Source: Diphasiastrum complanatum (taxonomy: Eukaryota; Streptophyta; Lycopodiopsida; Lycopodiales; Lycopodiaceae). From it: 64,000 nucleotides of DNA. The DNA lies in contig CM055105.1 of assembly GCA_029204225.1 (NCBI GenBank), positions 12,702,965 to 12,766,964 on the forward strand, in the 5' to 3' direction. The translations under genes were made by a program, and so were the position numbers. The notes beneath the pieces were generated by a model that made no database searches, was not told the origin of the DNA, and worked only from the letters and a program-made list of their open reading frames with translations. Below, in pieces: positions 59,508-64,000 of the stretch (within the stretch, counting starts at the first letter, position 1; each line of letters opens with the position of its first letter).

Positions 59508-60278
59508 AATGTGTTGCGAGGGCATGGCATCCTGCGTGTATAAGCCCATGGCCCAATGAGCACGCAATTGAAGTTGTAAATAAAATAAACTTGACTTGGG
59601 CCTTGTAATTAAAATAAAACTAGAGGTCCAATGTCATTTTTAAACTTAGAAATCACTTTTTAGAGTTGGGTCCAAATTGGGACTCACATGAATCTTGTGA
59701 TTTCTAATGTACTTTTTGTGGACCCTTGGATCAAGTTGGGTCCAAGATGAATGGTTAGGACCATTGTGAATATTAGCCAATAAGATTGAGGGGCAATGGC
59801 CTTCCCCATTTTATAAAAAGACACCATTTGTACACTATTTCCATGCTTAATGAGAAGGAGGAAACTCTACCATTTTTGGAAGAGAAGCATCCTCATTTGC
59901 TATTCACTACTTGCTATTGCTCTTGGTTGTGTTTTCTATTGCTTTCTATTTCCATGTTTATTGTTTGCCATAGTGAATATTTTTCCATTAGCAAGCATAA
60001 GGAGCATTTGAGCTAACCTCCACCCTCACTCTCTTTCTCTCCCTTTCTCTTCTCTTCTCAATCTCTTCTTCTCCATTCCTTCCCTTCAACCAAACTATGA
60101 TGAATGTAAGTGTAGAGGAGTAGAGTTAAAGAGGAGTAGTATAGTGGTGAGTAGAGTTACGGGAGAAAGTAGGAAATTAACTAAAAGTAGCATCTATGCA
60201 TAGTTAGGCACCTATCCAGTGATCTAACCTTTGTTGATAGGCGGAAGGGCTATACTACGAGAGATCTTCGACCCCACA
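59503..60278 (+). mobile_element. 3' LTR of gypsy C, first 44 bases missing
   Basis: Aligns from base 45 of the 5' LTR to its end CCCCACA. Compared with B, a deletion of about 263 bp took the end of the internal region and the LTR start; TCC occurs at both breakpoints. CCAAT near 59778 and TATAAAA near 59813 remain. Confidence 0.92.
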
Positions 60279-60985
60279 AAACCATGAGGTAAACTAGATG
60301 GAAAAACATCCCTAACTTCATTTATGATGTGTTCTTTCACTGCTTGTTCATGATCTAAATTTACTGAGTTAAGAATTGCTAAGAATTCACAACCATTTAG
60401 ATTCCTTTCAGGAACATCCACAACTGGAATAGCATAAATTGAAAAACTTCATTTGAGGAGTTCTAAATCCCAAAAAGCCCCTTTGTAAAGATTTTTTTTA
60501 TATTTTTTCTGAAATTTTTCTTACTCATGGACCAATCAAAACACTCAAATTTGAAATCTACGTAACGTAACTTTTTGAGTCCACATTTTGATTCCATACT
60601 AAAAATGGCATAACTTTTTAGTGGTAAGTCCAAATTTAGCAAACTTTGGTGCATTAGAAAGTGCTCAACAAGAGCTTTCCAATGATATGTTAGATGCATA
60701 CTTTTGAGCTACAATTTAAAAGTTATGGCAAGTCAAAAGTATTAGTGTTATAATATTTTAATAATAAAGAAGACATCTTGCACGAATTCTTAAAGGGTCT
60801 TTTTGGAACTCAAAACTCCTCTAATGCATACTCAGAATAATCCAATGTTTCCATTTCATTAACTATAGAAATCTGATCCAACGGAAGTACAAAATTACTG
60901 CCAAATAATGTAACTACCTTATCACCCTCCTTGAAAGTGAGAACATGCTTCTCAAAATCAATTAACAGAGAAGGCAATCTACTAA
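60279..60985 (-). pseudogene. Gypsy D protease-RT junction region
   Basis: 60279-60421 carries the RT lead-in on the minus strand (LNSVNLDHEQAVKEHIINEV, RDVFPSSLPHG). 60850-60985 continues the protease C-side (LPLDQISIVNEME). In between, 60430-60845 is AT-rich with many stops and probably an insertion or heavily decayed DNA. Confidence 0.65.
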
Positions 60986-60989
60986 ATAA

Positions 60990-61685
60990 CTATTTGTAAC
61001 CTAAGATTAAATCAGTACAAGCTAGGTCTAAAATATGAAAATTAACTAATTCTATGTGTCCTTGCAACAAAACTGGGTGCTTCGGGACATTTACGTTCCA
61101 AGTCTCCAATTGTGCTCCTGAAGCTAGATAAACTTTATATCTATGATTGTTGGCTTCAGTTTCCAAGCTGAGTTTCTGCACAAGACGAGAATTAGTAAAA
61201 TTATGAGTTGAACCATTGTCCAATAAAATACTCACTTCTTGATCTTTAACTGTGCCAATTAAACAGAAAAGTTCATTATTCCATAAAGAAGTAGTACTAA
61301 AAGAACATTCACACTCATAATCAGTCAGGTTAATTCCCAAAGTCTTACCATTGCCTCCTAGGATTTCAATCATGTGAGTAGACACTTTCTTTCTTTCTGG
61401 ACAAAATTTCATCATATGTCCAGGCTTCTTACAGACGAAACATAAGTTCTCTCTTTTAGCCTTTTCTCGGGACATAGATTTTTTTAATCTCTTTTTCTTC
61501 GGCTTCCTGGGTTTCGATGCTGCTTGATCTAATTCATCAAAATATTTTGCTTGGTCTGGACCGCGCTTCTTAACCTTCTTGGTTTTTAAAGTGGTTGGAA
61601 TTTGCGCAAACTGCTTCCTGGATGCCACCACTGTGGAATCATATGCTGTCACAATCCGAAACTCATCCTCGAGGCTTTGAAGCAC
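60990..61685 (-). pseudogene. Gypsy D gag C-end (zinc knuckle) and protease
   Basis: Basic region RKPKKKRLKKSM, zinc knuckle CFVCKKPGHMMKFC (CX2CX4HX4C), then the protease active site VSILLDNGSTHNF (usual DSGSTHNF; Asp kept, Ser replaced by Asn), ending DLILGYK (usual DxILGMDWL). It follows the gag frame after a short break at 61686-61688. Confidence 0.93.
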
Positions 61686-61688
61686 ATT

Positions 61689-62276
61689 TCACCTGCATTT
61701 GTTCTGATAGTCAACTGGCAAACCTAGGACAAACTGCCATAATGCCAACTTTGCATCAAATGATGGAACCCTATTCCATAGGTCCATGAATTTTTGGATA
61801 TAAGAGTCTAAACTCTTTGTACCCATCTTGCAGTTCACGAACTTCAAGTAGTAGTCCACGTCATCAGCAACTACGAAATCTTTCTTGAAAACTTTCGCAA
61901 ACGCATCCCAAGTAGTTGGCTTCACCGGTAAATCTCGCCACCACGATGACGCTTTGTCGCGTAAGAACAACACGACACTTTCAATTTTCTTCTCATCAGG
62001 AACACCGTGCAGATTGAAGTAACTACTCCACTTGGCCAGCCAGTCCTTTATGACCTCAAGTTTCTTCTGCTTCTTCTCGCCTGCATAAACCTCCGGTTGA
62101 AAATTGAGATAGGGTGAAGACATCAATTTGACTTGATTCAAAAGAACCTCCATTTGTTGATCTCTCATTTGATTACGATTATTCATATCATTGAGTGACG
62201 TACTCAACTGCTGACAAATCACCATATAAGATGGTGCACCTGGATTTGCAGCTTGATTTGAAGTTTCTTCGGCCAT
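61689..62276 (-). pseudogene. Gypsy D gag N-part
   Basis: MAEETSNQAANPGAPSYMVI start, then the capsid-type Retrotrans_gag domain: LEVIKDWLAKWSSYFNLHGV, FLRDKASSWWRDLPVKPTTW, KKDFVVADDVDYYL, SLDSYIQKFMDLWNRVPSF and QFVLGLPVDYQNK. Chromovirus-type gag. The frame ends in a stop two codons before the following frame begins, so gag was one polyprotein. Confidence 0.93.
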
Positions 62277-64000
62277 CTCGATATATCTATCCTAGAAATT
62301 ACTAAATCTAGTTAATATCAAATTAACTCATAGTGAAGTATTGTTGACCAAAAACTGACTGAAATTGACTCCAGTATAGTCAAATCACTATTTTAAGTTA
62401 GTTTCATAGATATTACAATAAACTGGAAAAAAAAAAAACTAAAAATTTTGAGTTTTCGCACTTTAAATTTTTTTAAAAAAATTTACGTTTTCTCAAAATT
62501 TATAAAAAATCACTGTCAGTTATTAAGCAATCAAAATCAAAAATTTGATTCACTATTCGATTTTTAATTTTACTCTATTAATGTCCCTCAGGCATGCCAG
62601 ACATGCGACATTAAACTGATTTTTTACTTTACGAAATTTTACGTAAAAATTCAGTTCTACAAAAATTGTCAGCTATAAAATCCAGTTTTGTATCTAACCA
62701 TCAGAGTACATGCGTATGACCACTCAAAATAGATCTAAACTACTCATGCATGTCAGAATCACTCTGAGAAACCACATGCAGACATTACATGCAAGCACAG
62801 TACCTCAAAATAGGAAATTGTCATGCATGCAATCAGAACAATTGGAAATTTTACCAATTTTGCACACAAAATTGCAAAACTTCATATGATCATATCTTTG
62901 GCTACAGGACACCAAATTGGGTGCTGTAAAGCTCAGTATAGAGGGAGACCCAGTGAACAAGATAGTTGCCATGTCAGCCTACCACCTAGGATTCACACGT
63001 GCGAGTTCAGAATAGCCAATTAAGCTGTAGGAGGGCGCACTTTTTCAAGACCAATATCTCCAAAAACATGCAAACACTCAACCAAGCCTAAAAGTGATAA
63101 TCCAAACAGTCTTAAATGGTCTCTAAGAGTTCCATGAAGCCTTCGTACAGATCCTATGAAGCAGTATGGGCTGAGAACCATGAATTATTGGTTTCTAGAA
63201 GTCAAAATTGCTAAAAACTTGATGGAATTGAAACATAAGCCTCTACCCATCAATTTACAGGTCTGATAGCTTGCTGGGAAGGTGAAAAGAATACAAAACA
63301 TGCTGGAAAAAATTTAGATTGATCTCCTTATGGAATTAGAGAAATCCATCCCCCAAAGTTCACCAAAATTGGTCAGTTTTTGATACTTTTTTGACTTCCT
63401 ACAATCCAATTGCTGGCATTCTTGGGTCTAGCTTGTAGGACAGTTTCAAAAGACTATGATTCATCTTTTCCCAGCTTCAATTGATGTTCAACAACCTCCT
63501 ACCATCCAATTTCATGAAAAAACAAGCAAAAATCATGAATTTAAGCCCCTTCTAGCTTTTTTCACCATGCCCAATTGGAAATTAATGGCAAGAACATTTT
63601 CCAAATCCACGTGCAATCCAAAATACAGATTTACAACCAATCAATTGATCTGATCTTGCTGGATTTTGAATTCTACCCTCCATTTTGTGCCAAAATCCTG
63701 GAAAACAAGCCAAATTTGGCCACAAAAGAGCCTAGAATCCAATTACATGGGAAGATCCAACATGCAACTTGAATTTCAACTAATTCAAAGTGAATTAACT
63801 TGTTGGAAATTTCAGATCCTTCACTATTTTGAGCTACACATGCTAAAACTCCAAAAAAAGACACCAAAATTGATTTCCTAGCACAATTCACCATAAACCA
63901 CGATGAATTTGAGAGAGACATGGAACATGCAAATTGAATTTGGGAAGATCCACCAACTTGCAACCTTGCTCCTCTACTTGGATGAGAATACTAATTGAAT
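62277..64000. other. AT-rich DNA beyond gypsy D gag; leader or LTR likely, no gene supported
   Basis: The 5' leader and LTR of D should lie here on the minus strand, but I could not find a primer-binding site or LTR ends without a second copy. 62300-62640 is AT-rich with homopolymer tracts (a 12-A run near 62430). Short frames after 63450 have no family resemblance. A CACACGTGCG word at about 62995 resembles the G-box palindromes of the copia LTRs. Confidence 0.4.

Larger units (their letters stand above)
51069..60278 (+). mobile_element. Gypsy element C (A/B/C family), nested in gypsy D
   Basis: 5' LTR 51069-51884, 3' LTR remnant 59503-60278. The perfect target duplication AAACC (51064-51068 and 60279-60283) splits the RT lead-in of D in mid-codon run (SSLPHG / GLPPSR). 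Order: LTR, primer site, leader, protease end and linker, RT middle onwards, RNase H, integrase, spacer, additional ORF, LTR. 9210 bp. Gag and the start of RT are deleted. Confidence 0.94.

Overview
The window is nuclear DNA of a vascular plant. It is gene-poor and consists mainly of nested LTR retrotransposons of the Ty1/copia and Ty3/gypsy types. A plant source is shown by a copia primer-binding site matching initiator tRNA-Met, a gypsy primer-binding site matching plant tRNA-Asp, a serine carboxypeptidase-like gene of the plant SCPL50 type, a TIC32-like dehydrogenase pseudogene, and many C-to-T type stop codons as expected in methylated plant repeats. The density of nested elements suggests a large genome. 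I cannot name the species.

Layout. 1-10100: a CT microsatellite, remains of a copia family (family 1, minus strand) with an unrelated segment in place of its reverse transcriptase, a broken short-chain dehydrogenase gene, an unusual cluster of GC-cored foldback repeats, and a copia integrase relic. 10120-15330: relics of a minus-strand gypsy family (E). 15672-41309: a minus-strand gypsy element (A), truncated at both ends. It was invaded by a full copia element (17064-23259, target duplication GATTA) and by a sister gypsy copy of its own family (B, 28557-38299, target duplication CACGG/CATGG). 41310-45205: more family 1 copia remains, including an LTR-internal-LTR chain. 45669-47120: the only intact-looking host gene, an SCPL50-like serine carboxypeptidase on the minus strand. 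49592-49689: a second CT microsatellite. 49820-62276: a minus-strand chromovirus-type gypsy element (D), split by a third copy of the A/B family (C, 51069-60278, target duplication AAACC). 62277-64000: AT-rich DNA without a supported gene.

The most interesting object is the A/B/C gypsy family. All three copies carry, about 1.1 kb downstream of pol and in the same sense, a very long additional reading frame (about 985 codons). It has a conserved N-terminal domain, a Pro/Thr/Ser-rich middle, a long coiled coil and a C-terminal domain, with no visible membrane segment and no resemblance to a family I know. A TATA-like box lies about 260 bp before its start codon in all three copies (one base changed in A), so it may have its own internal promoter. 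The spacers and leaders of this family are studded with a short motif in both orientations (AACTCTCGCAG / CTGCGAGAGTT). Each copy has lost a different part of gag-pol, so all look non-autonomous. A second striking point is the nested copia element, where gag and its leader are inverted relative to pol although LTRs, primer site and target duplication are in place.
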